64,000 bases of DNA from Mumia flava (GTDB taxonomy: Bacteria; Actinomycetota; Actinomycetes; Propionibacteriales; Nocardioidaceae). This document shows, piece after piece, positions 47,789 through 55,519 of this stretch (position 1 is its first letter; each line of letters starts with the position of its first letter). Made by a program: the position numbers and the translations under genes. A model generated the notes under the pieces. The model saw only the letters and a list, made by a program, of their open reading frames with translations, made no database searches and was not told where the DNA came from. The DNA is taken from the NCBI RefSeq assembly GCF_002797495.1, contig NZ_PGEZ01000002.1, positions 434,001 to 498,000 on the forward strand, written 5' to 3'.

Positions 47789-49849
47789 TCAGCCGGCGGG
47801 TGCCGCCGCGTCCAGACGGCGGAGGGCGCCGAGCACGACGCCGCGGTCCGTGGTCCGCCACATCGGAGGCATCGACGAGGCGAGGAACGAGCCGTACCGC
47901 GCGGTGGCGAGACGCGAGTCGAGGACCGCGACCACGCCCCGGTCGTCGCTGCGCCGGATCAAGCGTCCCGCGCCCTGCGCGAGCAGCAGCGCAGCGTGGG
48001 TCGCAGCGACCGTCATGAACCCGTTGCCGCCGCGCCGCTCCACCAGCCGCTGCCGCGCACTCATCAACGGGTCGTCGGGTCGCGGGAACGGGATCCGGTC
48101 GATCAGCACGAGCTGGCAGGTCGAACCGGGCAGGTCGATCCCCTGCCAGAGGCTCAGCGTCCCGAACAGGCAGGTCCGCGGCTCCTCCACGAACCGCCGC
48201 GCGAGCTCCGACAGCTGCGCGTCACCCTGGCACAGCACCTCGACCGCGTCGCCGAGCCGTTCACGGACGGCCTCCGTCGCCGCCTCCGCGGCGCGTCGCG
48301 ACGAGAACAGCCCGAGCGTACGGCCGCCCGCCGCCTCGACCAGCGCGGCGATCTCGTCCAGGCTGGCGCTCGACGCGCCGTCGCGACCGGGCGGCGGCAG
48401 GTGGCGCGCGACGTACAGCATGGCCTGTTTCCCGTAGTCGAACGGCGAGCCGACGTCGATCGCGTCCCAGTCGGACTCACCGGGAGTCAGTCCGAGCGTC
48501 CGCGCGATCGGCTCGAAGCCTCCGCCGAGCTTCAGCGTGGCGCTGGTCAGCACCACGGTGTTCTCGGCGAAGAGCTTGTCGCGCAGCGTCGCGGCGACGT
48601 CGATCGGCGCGATCCGCAGCTCTGCACCGCCCCGTGCGGCATCGCGATCGACCACCCACAGCACGTCGAGCTCGGAGGCGGACGCCATCCTCTCGGCGAC
48701 CTTCCGGACGTCGTCGAGGGTGCTGCGGGTCTGCTGGCGCGCCGCGTCGCCCTCGCCGGGTGCCTCCTTGGACTCCTTCGGGAGCGCCGACATGCAGGCA
48801 CGTGCGCTGTCGCGCACCAACGACAGGGCGTCGGCGAGTGCGTCCGGGGGCACGGTGACGCGACCCGGCTCGAGACCGCTCAGGGCACCGCGGAGGGCGT
48901 CCGCCGCGTCTTCGAGGTCGTCGGCCTCGCGGCCCCGTACGAGCGCCCGCGCGCGGCGCCCCGCACGCTCGACCATCGTCGGCGACAGCTCGGCGGTGGA
49001 CGCCTGCGTGACGCGGGCGACCAGCTCGTGTGCCTCGTCGACCACCACCGTGTCGTACTCCGGGAGCATCGGCACCCCGTCGATCGCGTCGATCGCGAGC
49101 AGCGCGTGGTTCGTCACGACGACGTCCGCGTCCGCTGCGTCGTCGCGCGCGATCTCCGCGAAGCACTCCCGGGCGTACGGGCAGCGCGCGGCGCCGAGGC
49201 ACTCACGGGCCTGCACGCTGACCTGGCGCCACGCCCGGTCCGTGTGGGCCGGGGCGGCGTCACGGTCGCCGACCCCGGCACGCTCCGCCTCGGCCTCGGC
49301 CCACGACCGCAGCATCACGACCTCCTCGCCGAGCGAGCCGGTGGGCGCCTCGACGAGCACGCCCTGCTCGTCCGGCGCGCCCTCGCGGACGCGGTGCAGG
49401 CACGCGTAGTTGCCCCGGCCCTTCACCACCGCAGGCTTCGGCGTCCGACCGAGGACCGTACGGGCGCCGTCGAGCAGAGCCGGGATGTCGCGCTCCACGA
49501 GCTGGTGCTGGAGCTGGAGGGTAGCGGTCGCGACCACGACACGCTCGTCGTGCAGCAGGCTCGGAACGAGGTAGCCGAGCGACTTCCCGGTGCCGGTGCC
49601 GGCCTGGACGAGCAGGTGCTCGCCGGACTCGATCGCCTGAGCCACGGCCTCGGCCATCTGCACCTGACCAGGCCGTTCGGTGCCGCCGACGGCCTGGACG
49701 GCGGCATGCAGGACCGCCCGCAGCCGACCGTGGTCCGGCTCGCTGTCCGGGTCCGCGACGCGTCCACCATCCGGTCCGTCGGAGACCTGAGACGCCGTCT
49801 CATCATCGCCGTCGCGGGTGCTGTCCGGGTCGGGTACGGCGGCGGTCAT
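47789..49849 (-). CDS. DinG/XPD-like ATP-dependent DNA helicase
   Basis: A 686-residue SF2 FeS helicase. Walker A is LVQAGTGTGKSLGYL, motif Ia VATATLQLQHQL, DEAH VVVDEAHEL, and the C-terminal motifs LFGTLSLWQGIDLPGS and AQGAGRLIRRSDDRGVVAVLDSR. Four cysteines (NYACLHR, ARECLGAARCPYARECFAE) suggest a 4Fe-4S cluster between motifs Ia and II. DinG helicases unwind 5'-to-3' and process replication intermediates. I chose the ATG at 49849 (MTAAVPDPDS); the ORF reaches 49942 without a better site. Confidence 0.9.
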   Translation of the reverse strand: MTAAVPDPDSTRDGDDETASQVSDGPDGGRVADPDSEPDHGRLRAVLHAAVQAVGGTERPGQVQMAEAVAQAIESGEHLLVQAGTGTGKSLGYLVPSLLHDERVVVATATLQLQHQLVERDIPALLDGARTVLGRTPKPAVVKGRGNYACLHRVREGAPDEQGVLVEAPTGSLGEEVVMLRSWAEAEAERAGVGDRDAAPAHTDRAWRQVSVQARECLGAARCPYARECFAEIARDDAADADVVVTNHALLAIDAIDGVPMLPEYDTVVVDEAHELVARVTQASTAELSPTMVERAGRRARALVRGREADDLEDAADALRGALSGLEPGRVTVPPDALADALSLVRDSARACMSALPKESKEAPGEGDAARQQTRSTLDDVRKVAERMASASELDVLWVVDRDAARGGAELRIAPIDVAATLRDKLFAENTVVLTSATLKLGGGFEPIARTLGLTPGESDWDAIDVGSPFDYGKQAMLYVARHLPPPGRDGASSASLDEIAALVEAAGGRTLGLFSSRRAAEAATEAVRERLGDAVEVLCQGDAQLSELARRFVEEPRTCLFGTLSLWQGIDLPGSTCQLVLIDRIPFPRPDDPLMSARQRLVERRGGNGFMTVAATHAALLLAQGAGRLIRRSDDRGVVAVLDSRLATARYGSFLASSMPPMWRTTDRGVVLGALRRLDAAAPAG

Positions 49850-49973
49850 CGCAGCAGCGTAGCGGGCTGTTCGGGGATTCCGGGCGCCACCCGCGCCGGT
49901 TGGGGAAAGCCAGCCCTCCGACGGTCGTGTGATTCGCGTCACTGAACGGTAACGATTCTCGTGGCTAGGTTGC

Positions 49974-49987
49974 TAAGCGCTTGCTTA
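49974..49987. promoter_or_regulatory. Palindromic operator-like site upstream of the liv operon
   Basis: TAAGC-GCTT-GCTTA, a 14-bp inverted repeat of the kind bound by TetR-family regulators. It lies about 90 bp before livG. Confidence 0.5.
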
Positions 49988-50004
49988 CCGCCTTCGAGGC
50001 GGTA
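49986..50004 (+). promoter_or_regulatory. Hairpin in the liv operon leader
   Basis: TACCGCC-TTCGA-GGCGGTA, 7-bp stem with 5-nt loop. It could be an attenuator or simply a stable leader structure. Confidence 0.4.
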
Positions 50005-50061
50005 GCGTACGTGCCCACGACGGCTGTGAGTGGTCTCACAGGTGACCCTCCTCACTCCCCC

Positions 50062-50068
50062 GGAAGGA
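50062..50068 (+). promoter_or_regulatory. Ribosome binding site for a TTG start of livG
   Basis: GGAAGGA, 6 nt before TTG at 50075. It favours this start over the upstream in-frame GTG at 50030. Confidence 0.6.
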
Positions 50069-50074
50069 CTCGCG

Positions 50075-51028
50075 TTGAACCCTCCCCACGAGCCCACGAC
50101 GACGGCGGATCCCGCACCTCCGCCCGAGCCGGCCCCTCCCGCCAGCGGCGGATTCGGAGCCAAGGGCGTGACGGTGCGGTTCGGTGGCCTGGTCGCACTC
50201 GACGACGTCTCGGTCGACGTCGCACCCGGCCAGGTCCACGGTGTGATCGGACCGAACGGCGCCGGCAAGACGACGTTCTTCAACGTCTGCTGCGGCTTCC
50301 TCAAGCCCGACTCCGGGACGCTGTCCTGGGAGGGCGAGCCGCTGCGCCGCCTGCGGCCCCACGACCTCGCCGGTCTCGGGATCGCCCGGACGCTCCAGGG
50401 CGTCGGTCTGTTCCCGGGCATGTCCGCTCTCGAGAACGTCATGACGGGCGCCGCAGTGCGCTCGCGCAGCGGCTTCGTGTCGGCGGCGCTCGGCCTCCCG
50501 CGCGGCCAGCGGGACGAGCGGGAGCTGCGCGACCGCGCGATGGCGGCGCTCGTCGATCTCGATGCCGGCCACCTTGCGCCCCGCTACCCGGGGATGCTCC
50601 CCTACCCCGACCAGAAGAAGGTCGCGCTGGCCCGGGCGCTGGTCGCCGAGCCGCGGATGCTGCTGCTCGACGAGCCCGCGGCCGGCCTGTCCGAGTCGGA
50701 GATGGACGAGCTCGGCGACCTGGTCCAGAAGCTCACCGGTCGCATGTCGGTGATGCTCGTCGAGCACCACATGGACCTCGTGATGCGGATCTGCGACCGG
50801 ATCACCGTCCTCGACTTCGGCCAGGTGATCGCCCACGGCACGCCGGCCCAGGTCAAGGACGACCCGAAGGTGATCGCGGCCTACCTCGGCGCCGAGGTCG
50901 AGGGCGGCGATCCCGCCGCCACGCAGGCCGAGCCGACCGACGCGGCGGAGCCGACCGACTCGACGGACCCGACCGACTCGTCGGCCGACCCGACGGACCC
51001 GGCCGACCCGACGACGAAGGAGGCCTGA
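50075..51028 (+). CDS. livG: Branched-chain amino acid ABC transporter ATPase LivG
   Basis: A 317-residue ABC ATPase: Walker A GPNGAGKTT, GIARTLQGVGLFPGMSALENV (Q-loop), Walker B MLLLDEPAAGLS and H-loop LVEHHMDL. The normal LSGGQ signature reads GMLPYPDQKKVALARAL, i.e. replaced as in many LivG homologs (LPYGxQR). The N-terminal 30 residues are proline-rich. The C-terminal tail is an acidic low-complexity tract (PTDSTDPTDSSADPTDPADP). First gene of a five-gene import operon; ends 2 nt before livF. Confidence 0.9.
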   Translation: MNPPHEPTTTADPAPPPEPAPPASGGFGAKGVTVRFGGLVALDDVSVDVAPGQVHGVIGPNGAGKTTFFNVCCGFLKPDSGTLSWEGEPLRRLRPHDLAGLGIARTLQGVGLFPGMSALENVMTGAAVRSRSGFVSAALGLPRGQRDERELRDRAMAALVDLDAGHLAPRYPGMLPYPDQKKVALARALVAEPRMLLLDEPAAGLSESEMDELGDLVQKLTGRMSVMLVEHHMDLVMRICDRITVLDFGQVIAHGTPAQVKDDPKVIAAYLGAEVEGGDPAATQAEPTDAAEPTDSTDPTDSSADPTDPADPTTKEA

Positions 51029-51029
51029 G

Positions 51030-51752
51030 GTGCTCGAGATCCGCAACCTCACCACCACGTACGGGCCGGTGAAGGCGCTCGACTCGGTCGACATCACCGT
51101 CGAGCGCGGCGCCATCACGGCCGTCCTCGGTGCGAACGGCGCCGGCAAGACCTCGCTCCTGCGTACGGTCTCCGGCCTGGTCCGGCCCGCTGCCGGCACC
51201 GTCACCCTCGACGGCGAGGACATCACGTCGGCGCCGGTCGAGTCGATGGTCCGGCGCGGGATGGCCCACGTCCCCGAGGGGCGCGGCGTGATCGCCGAGC
51301 TCACCGTGGAGGAGAACCTCCGCCTCGGGATGATGGGCGCACCCACCAACGGCGACGCCTCCCGCGAGGCGCCGGTCCGGACCCTCAAGGACGCCTACGG
51401 GCTGTTCCCCGCACTCGGCGACCGCAGCAACCAGCAGGCGCACACGCTCTCGGGCGGCGAGCGCCAGATGCTGGTGATCGCCCGTGCCCTGCTCGCGCAG
51501 CCGACACTGCTGCTCCTGGACGAGCCGTCGCTGGGACTGGCACCCCGGATCGTGGCGCAGATCTTCGACCTGGTCCGCGGGCTGGTGGCCGACTCCGGCC
51601 TCACGGTGCTGCTGGTCGAGCAGAACGCCACGAGCGCGCTGTCGATCGCGCACACCGGGATCGTGCTCAACCTGGGCCGTGTCGTCGTCACCGAGTCCGC
51701 CGAGGCGCTGCGGCGCGACGAGACGCTCCGGCACTCGTACCTCGGGTTCTGA
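51030..51752 (+). CDS. livF: Branched-chain amino acid ABC transporter ATPase LivF
   Basis: A 240-residue ABC ATPase with Walker A GANGAGKTSLL, GMAHVPEGRGVIAELTVEENL, signature HTLSGGERQMLVIARAL, Walker B LLLLDEPSLGLAPRIV and H-loop LVEQNAT. The second ATPase of the branched-chain (HAAT) transporter, forming a heterodimer with LivG. GTG start, immediately after livG. Confidence 0.93.
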   Translation: MLEIRNLTTTYGPVKALDSVDITVERGAITAVLGANGAGKTSLLRTVSGLVRPAAGTVTLDGEDITSAPVESMVRRGMAHVPEGRGVIAELTVEENLRLGMMGAPTNGDASREAPVRTLKDAYGLFPALGDRSNQQAHTLSGGERQMLVIARALLAQPTLLLLDEPSLGLAPRIVAQIFDLVRGLVADSGLTVLLVEQNATSALSIAHTGIVLNLGRVVVTESAEALRRDETLRHSYLGF

Positions 51753-51767
51753 GGAGGGAGAGCAATC

Positions 51768-52646
51768 GTGCAGCAGTTCATCAACGTCGTGCTCAACGGC
51801 ATCATCGAAGGTGCCGTGATCGCCGCGTTCGCCCTGGCTCTCGTGCTGATCTTCCGCTCCACGCGGATCATCAACTTCGCGCAGGGCTCGCAAGCCATGT
51901 TCACCACCCTGATCGCGCTGACGCTGATCAGCAACGACGTCCCCTACTGGATCGCGTTCGTCGTCGCGATCGCCGCCGGGTTCCTGCTCGGCGCGATCCT
52001 CGAGCGTGGTGTGATCCGTCCGCTCGAGGGCGGCCTCGAGCTCAACATCGTGATCGCCACGCTCGGTCTGTACGTGGCGATCCAGGCGCTGGCCGCGATC
52101 CTGTTCGGGTCGGAGTTCCGCTCGTTCCCCTCGCCCGCCGGGCTCAGCGGGTTCCAGATCGGCGACCTGAACCTCATCCTCACGCCGACCAGCCTGTACA
52201 TCTTCGGCACCGTCGCGGTCGTGGTGATCGCCCTGACGCTGCTGTTCCGCAAGACGAACCTCGGCCTCACCATGCGGGCCGCGGCGTTCGACGGCGAGGT
52301 GTCGCGGCTCCTCGGCGTGAAGGTGTCGCACCTGCTCACCTTCGGGTGGGCGCTGGCCGGGGCGGTCGGCTCCGTCGCCGGCATCCTCGCCGCGAACGGC
52401 GGCCTGGTCTACCCGGCCTACATGGAGGTCTTCATCGTCTTCGGCTTCATCGCCGCGGTCATCGGCGGCCTCGACAGCCCCGTGGGCGCGGTGGTCGGCG
52501 GCCTCCTGCTCGGCCTGGTGAACTCGGCGGTCTCCAACTACGGGGCGCCGGGTCTGGTCAACATCGCCGCATTCGTCCTGCTCATCGCCGTGCTGCTCCT
52601 CAAGCCCGGCGGCCTGTTCTCCAGCATGAAAGAACGGAGGGTCTGA
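51768..52646 (+). CDS. livH: Branched-chain amino acid ABC transporter permease LivH
   Basis: A 292-residue permease with about eight membrane segments. NVVLNGIIEGAVIAAFALALVLIF and NFAQGSQAMF are the N-terminal signature of LivH; FIAAVIGGLDSPVGAVVGGLLLGLVNS the C-terminal. Substrate by family is branched-chain amino acids, urea or amides. GAGGGAGAG lies just upstream. Its stop overlaps the livM start by one base (TGATG). Confidence 0.92.
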   Translation: MQQFINVVLNGIIEGAVIAAFALALVLIFRSTRIINFAQGSQAMFTTLIALTLISNDVPYWIAFVVAIAAGFLLGAILERGVIRPLEGGLELNIVIATLGLYVAIQALAAILFGSEFRSFPSPAGLSGFQIGDLNLILTPTSLYIFGTVAVVVIALTLLFRKTNLGLTMRAAAFDGEVSRLLGVKVSHLLTFGWALAGAVGSVAGILAANGGLVYPAYMEVFIVFGFIAAVIGGLDSPVGAVVGGLLLGLVNSAVSNYGAPGLVNIAAFVLLIAVLLLKPGGLFSSMKERRV

Positions 52647-53758
52647 TGGCGACCGCCGCCCCCACTCCGCCGGCCCCGAAGACCGAGACGAAGCCGTCGG
52701 TGCTCAACCGGGCCTGGGACCTCAACCTGGTCCGCAACCTGCTGATCTGCCTGGCCGTCCTCGTCGTCGGCGTCATCGCGCTGGAGAGCACCGATGCCTT
52801 CCAGAACACCCAGCTGACGTCGTTGGCGTACTACGCGATCGCCGCCTTCGGCCTGACCGCGCTGACCGGCCTGAACGGCCAGATCTCCCTCGGGCACGGC
52901 GCCCTGATGGCCGTCGGCGCCTACACGACCGCCCTGTTCCTCGGCGCCGAGGAGCCGCTGCCGTTCCCGGTGATCGCGCTCGCAGCGGTGGTCGTGACGT
53001 CCCTGGTCGGCGTGGTCGTCGGCGCAGCGGCGGCGCGGCTGCACGGCCCGTACCTCGCGGGTGCGACCCTGGCCCTGGCTGTCGCGTTGCCGAGCCTGGC
53101 GCTCTACTTCAAGGAGACGCTCGGGGGCGACGCCGGCCTCAAGGTCAGCTCGCCGCAGGCACCCGACTGGTTCGTGTCGATGATCGAGACGCTGTCGGGC
53201 AACCTCGCGTCGTCGACGAAGTACGTCGCCTACATCGCCTGCGTCGCGCTCGTGGTCTCGCTCTTCTTCGTGCTGAACCTCAAGCGCTCGAAGGTCGGCC
53301 GCCACTGGCGCGCCGTCCGCGACAACGACGTCGCCGCCGAGATCGCCGGGATCCATCTGGGGCGCACCCGCGTCCAGGCGTTCGTGATCAGCGCGGCGTA
53401 CGCGGGGCTGGCGGGGGCCGTGATGGCGATCGCCGTCCGGCTCGCGGCACCGAGCGCGTTCACCATCGTGCTGTCGCTGTCCGTCCTCACCGCCGTGGTG
53501 ATCGGCGGGCTCGGCAGCATCACGGGAGCCGTCATCGGCGCAGCCGTGCTGGTGTTCCTCCCCCCGTGGGTCACCGGCTTCGCGACGGACTCCGGCCTGT
53601 CCGACACCCAGGCCGCCGAGATGGCACCGCTCGTGTACGGCATCGTCCTGGTGCTCGTCATGCTGCTCGCCCCGGGCGGCCTGATGGGGACGGTCTCGAA
53701 CGCCTGGCGCCGCACCCGCCAGCGCAGGCTCGCCAAGCAGGCGAGCAGCGCGTCGTGA
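52646..53758 (+). CDS. livM: Branched-chain amino acid ABC transporter permease LivM
   Basis: A 370-residue permease. LTALTGLNGQISLGHGALMAVGAYTTALF and VGRHWRAVRDNDVAAEIAGIHLGRTRVQAFVISAAYAGLAGAVM are LivM landmarks, and VIGGLGSITGAVIGAAVLVFLP the C-terminal signature. A 30-residue soluble N-terminus precedes the first helix. Pairs with LivH to form the channel. A 15-bp tandem repeat tract separates it from the binding protein gene. Confidence 0.92.
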   Translation: MATAAPTPPAPKTETKPSVLNRAWDLNLVRNLLICLAVLVVGVIALESTDAFQNTQLTSLAYYAIAAFGLTALTGLNGQISLGHGALMAVGAYTTALFLGAEEPLPFPVIALAAVVVTSLVGVVVGAAAARLHGPYLAGATLALAVALPSLALYFKETLGGDAGLKVSSPQAPDWFVSMIETLSGNLASSTKYVAYIACVALVVSLFFVLNLKRSKVGRHWRAVRDNDVAAEIAGIHLGRTRVQAFVISAAYAGLAGAVMAIAVRLAAPSAFTIVLSLSVLTAVVIGGLGSITGAVIGAAVLVFLPPWVTGFATDSGLSDTQAAEMAPLVYGIVLVLVMLLAPGGLMGTVSNAWRRTRQRRLAKQASSAS

Positions 53759-53786
53759 CCCCACCCCGCGCCGTCCGCCCGGCAAC

Positions 53787-53857
53787 CCATCCACCACACG
53801 TCCATCCACCACACGTCCATCCACCACACGTCCATTCACCACGCGTCCATTCACCAA
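53787..53857 (+). repeat. 15-bp tandem repeat between livM and livK
   Basis: Units of the form CCATCCACCACACGT start at 53787, 53802 and 53817, then diverged copies CCATTCACCACGCGT (53832) and CCATTCACCAAGAAG (53847). It ends 16 nt before the livK ribosome site and so lies in the intercistronic RNA. Confidence 0.9.
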
Positions 53858-53888
53858 GAAGCAAGTCCGTCCAGGAGGGATGACCATC

Positions 53889-55214
53889 ATGAAGATTGGC
53901 CACAAGCCGGCGCGACGCAGTCGCCGGCTCGCGCTGGGGGCCGCAGTCGCGGCGTCGGCGCTCCTCGTCGCAGCGTGCGGCGGCGGCAGCGGCGACGACG
54001 GCGGGTCGAACGACCCGGGTCTCACCGAGGACTCGATCAAGATCGGCGGCCACTTCCCGCTGACGGGTGTCGCGGCACCCGGCTACAGCGAGATCCCGGT
54101 CGGCCACAAGGCGTACTACGACTACGTCAACGCCAACGGCGGCATCGACGGCCGCGAGATCGAGTTCATCGCGAAGGACGACGGCTACAACCCGGCCAAG
54201 ACCTCGGAGGTCGTGAACGAGCTCGTCCTCCAGGACGAGGTGTTCGCGGTCGTCAGCGGGCTCGGCACCCCCACCCACCAGGCCGTGACCGACTTCCTCA
54301 ATTCCGAGGGCGTCCCGGACCTGTTCGTGAGCTCCGGCTCCACGCTGTGGGACCAGCCGGAGGATCTGCCCGAGACCTTCGGGTGGCAGCCGGACTACGA
54401 GTCCGAGGGCAAGATCATCGGCAAGTACATCGCCGAGAACATGCCCGACGCCAAGGTCGGCATCTTCGGCCAGGACGACGAGCTGGGTGAGGACGGCGCC
54501 CGCGGTCTGCGTCAGTTCATCGACGGCCAGGTCGTCGCCGAGGAGAAGTACGTCTCCGGCAACACCGACATCGGGACGCAGATCGGCAAGCTCCAGGCGG
54601 CCGGCGCCGACGTCGTGGTCGGGTTCAACGTCCCGTCGTACACCGCGCTCTCGCAGCTGACCGCGATGGCGCTGAACTACAAGCCGACCTGGTTCTACTC
54701 CAACGTCGGCTCGGACGCGACGCTCGTGGGCTCGCTGCTCGAGGAGTTCTCCGAGGGCGCGGTCAAGGGCACCAGCCCGCTGACCGGTGTCTACACCACG
54801 TCGTACATCCCGACGAACACCGACACCGAGGATCCGTGGATCCAGATGTTCCAGAAGGTGTGGGACGAGACGGGTGACGGGTCGCCGCTGACGAACTACA
54901 AGATCTACGGCATGTCCGAGGCGTACACCTTCGTCCAGGCGGCGATGGCTGCAGGCGACGACCTGTCGCGCGAGTCGATCGTGTCGGTGATCGAGGAGGA
55001 GGGTGCTGACTTCGAGGGCCCGAACCTCGTGCCGTACCGCTACTCGGAGGACCGTCACGCGGGCATCGGCGGCATGAAGGTCGTCCAGCTCACCGACGAC
55101 GGTTCGGTCGAGGACAAGACCCCGCTGTACCAGACCGACGTGGGCGACGCCCCCGTCGAGGAGTACACCGGCGAGCCGAGCACTCCGCCGGAGTCGGGGA
55201 TCCCGGGAGAGTGA
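53889..55214 (+). CDS. livK: Branched-chain amino acid ABC transporter substrate-binding lipoprotein
   Basis: A 441-residue type I binding lipoprotein: signal peptide with lipobox LLVAAC, glycine/aspartate linker, then IKIGGHFPLTGVAAPGYSEIPVGHKAYYDYVNANGGIDGREIE-type features split over GGHFPLTGV, YDYVNANGGIDGR and KDDGYNPAKT. VAVVSGLGTPTHQAV-like AVVSGLGTP, and FGQDDELGEDG are further markers. The start is ATG at 53889, 9 nt after AGGAGGG; ATG at 53880 is too close. Last gene of the liv operon; a hairpin terminator follows. The true ligand (Leu/Ile/Val, urea or aromatic acid) is unknown. Confidence 0.9.
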   Translation: MKIGHKPARRSRRLALGAAVAASALLVAACGGGSGDDGGSNDPGLTEDSIKIGGHFPLTGVAAPGYSEIPVGHKAYYDYVNANGGIDGREIEFIAKDDGYNPAKTSEVVNELVLQDEVFAVVSGLGTPTHQAVTDFLNSEGVPDLFVSSGSTLWDQPEDLPETFGWQPDYESEGKIIGKYIAENMPDAKVGIFGQDDELGEDGARGLRQFIDGQVVAEEKYVSGNTDIGTQIGKLQAAGADVVVGFNVPSYTALSQLTAMALNYKPTWFYSNVGSDATLVGSLLEEFSEGAVKGTSPLTGVYTTSYIPTNTDTEDPWIQMFQKVWDETGDGSPLTNYKIYGMSEAYTFVQAAMAAGDDLSRESIVSVIEEEGADFEGPNLVPYRYSEDRHAGIGGMKVVQLTDDGSVEDKTPLYQTDVGDAPVEEYTGEPSTPPESGIPGE

Positions 55215-55262
55215 TCTCCCACCCCTGAGCGCCGTCGGGCGCGCAGGGGCCCGAAGACAGGG

Positions 55263-55298
55263 TGCGCGCCGAACCACGTGCGGGTGGTTCGGCGCGCA
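55263..55298 (+). terminator. Hairpin terminator after livK
   Basis: A 15-bp perfect stem (TGCGCGCCGAACCAC at 55263 with 55284-55298) and 6-nt loop, 48 nt beyond the livK stop. Confidence 0.8.
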
Positions 55299-55313
55299 TC
55301 CGCCTGTTGGGGG

Positions 55314-55346
55314 GTCTCGATCGCTCGCTTCGCTCGCGCCTCGACC
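55314..55346 (+). repeat. 32-33 bp dispersed repeat copy
   Basis: Begins GTCTCGATCGCTCGC and continues directly into the 25-bp tandem tract at 55339. Confidence 0.85.
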
Positions 55347-55450
55347 AGCGGGACCCGGTCGCGCCTCGACCAGCGGGACCCGGCCGCACCTCGACCAGCG
55401 GGACCCGGACGCACCTCGACCAGCGCGACCCGGCCGCACCTCGACCGGTG
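55339..55450 (+). repeat. 25-bp tandem repeat downstream of hflX and livK
   Basis: Four units with the start CCTCGACCAGCGGGACCCGG at 55339, 55364, 55389 and 55414, then a partial fifth at 55439. An inverted, diverged copy of the dispersed element follows at about 55455-55495. Confidence 0.85.
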
Positions 55451-55519
55451 GACCGGTCGTCGAGGCGCGACGAGGAACGAGGCGCGATCGAGACGCGGCC
55501 CCGGACCTGCGTCGAAACC

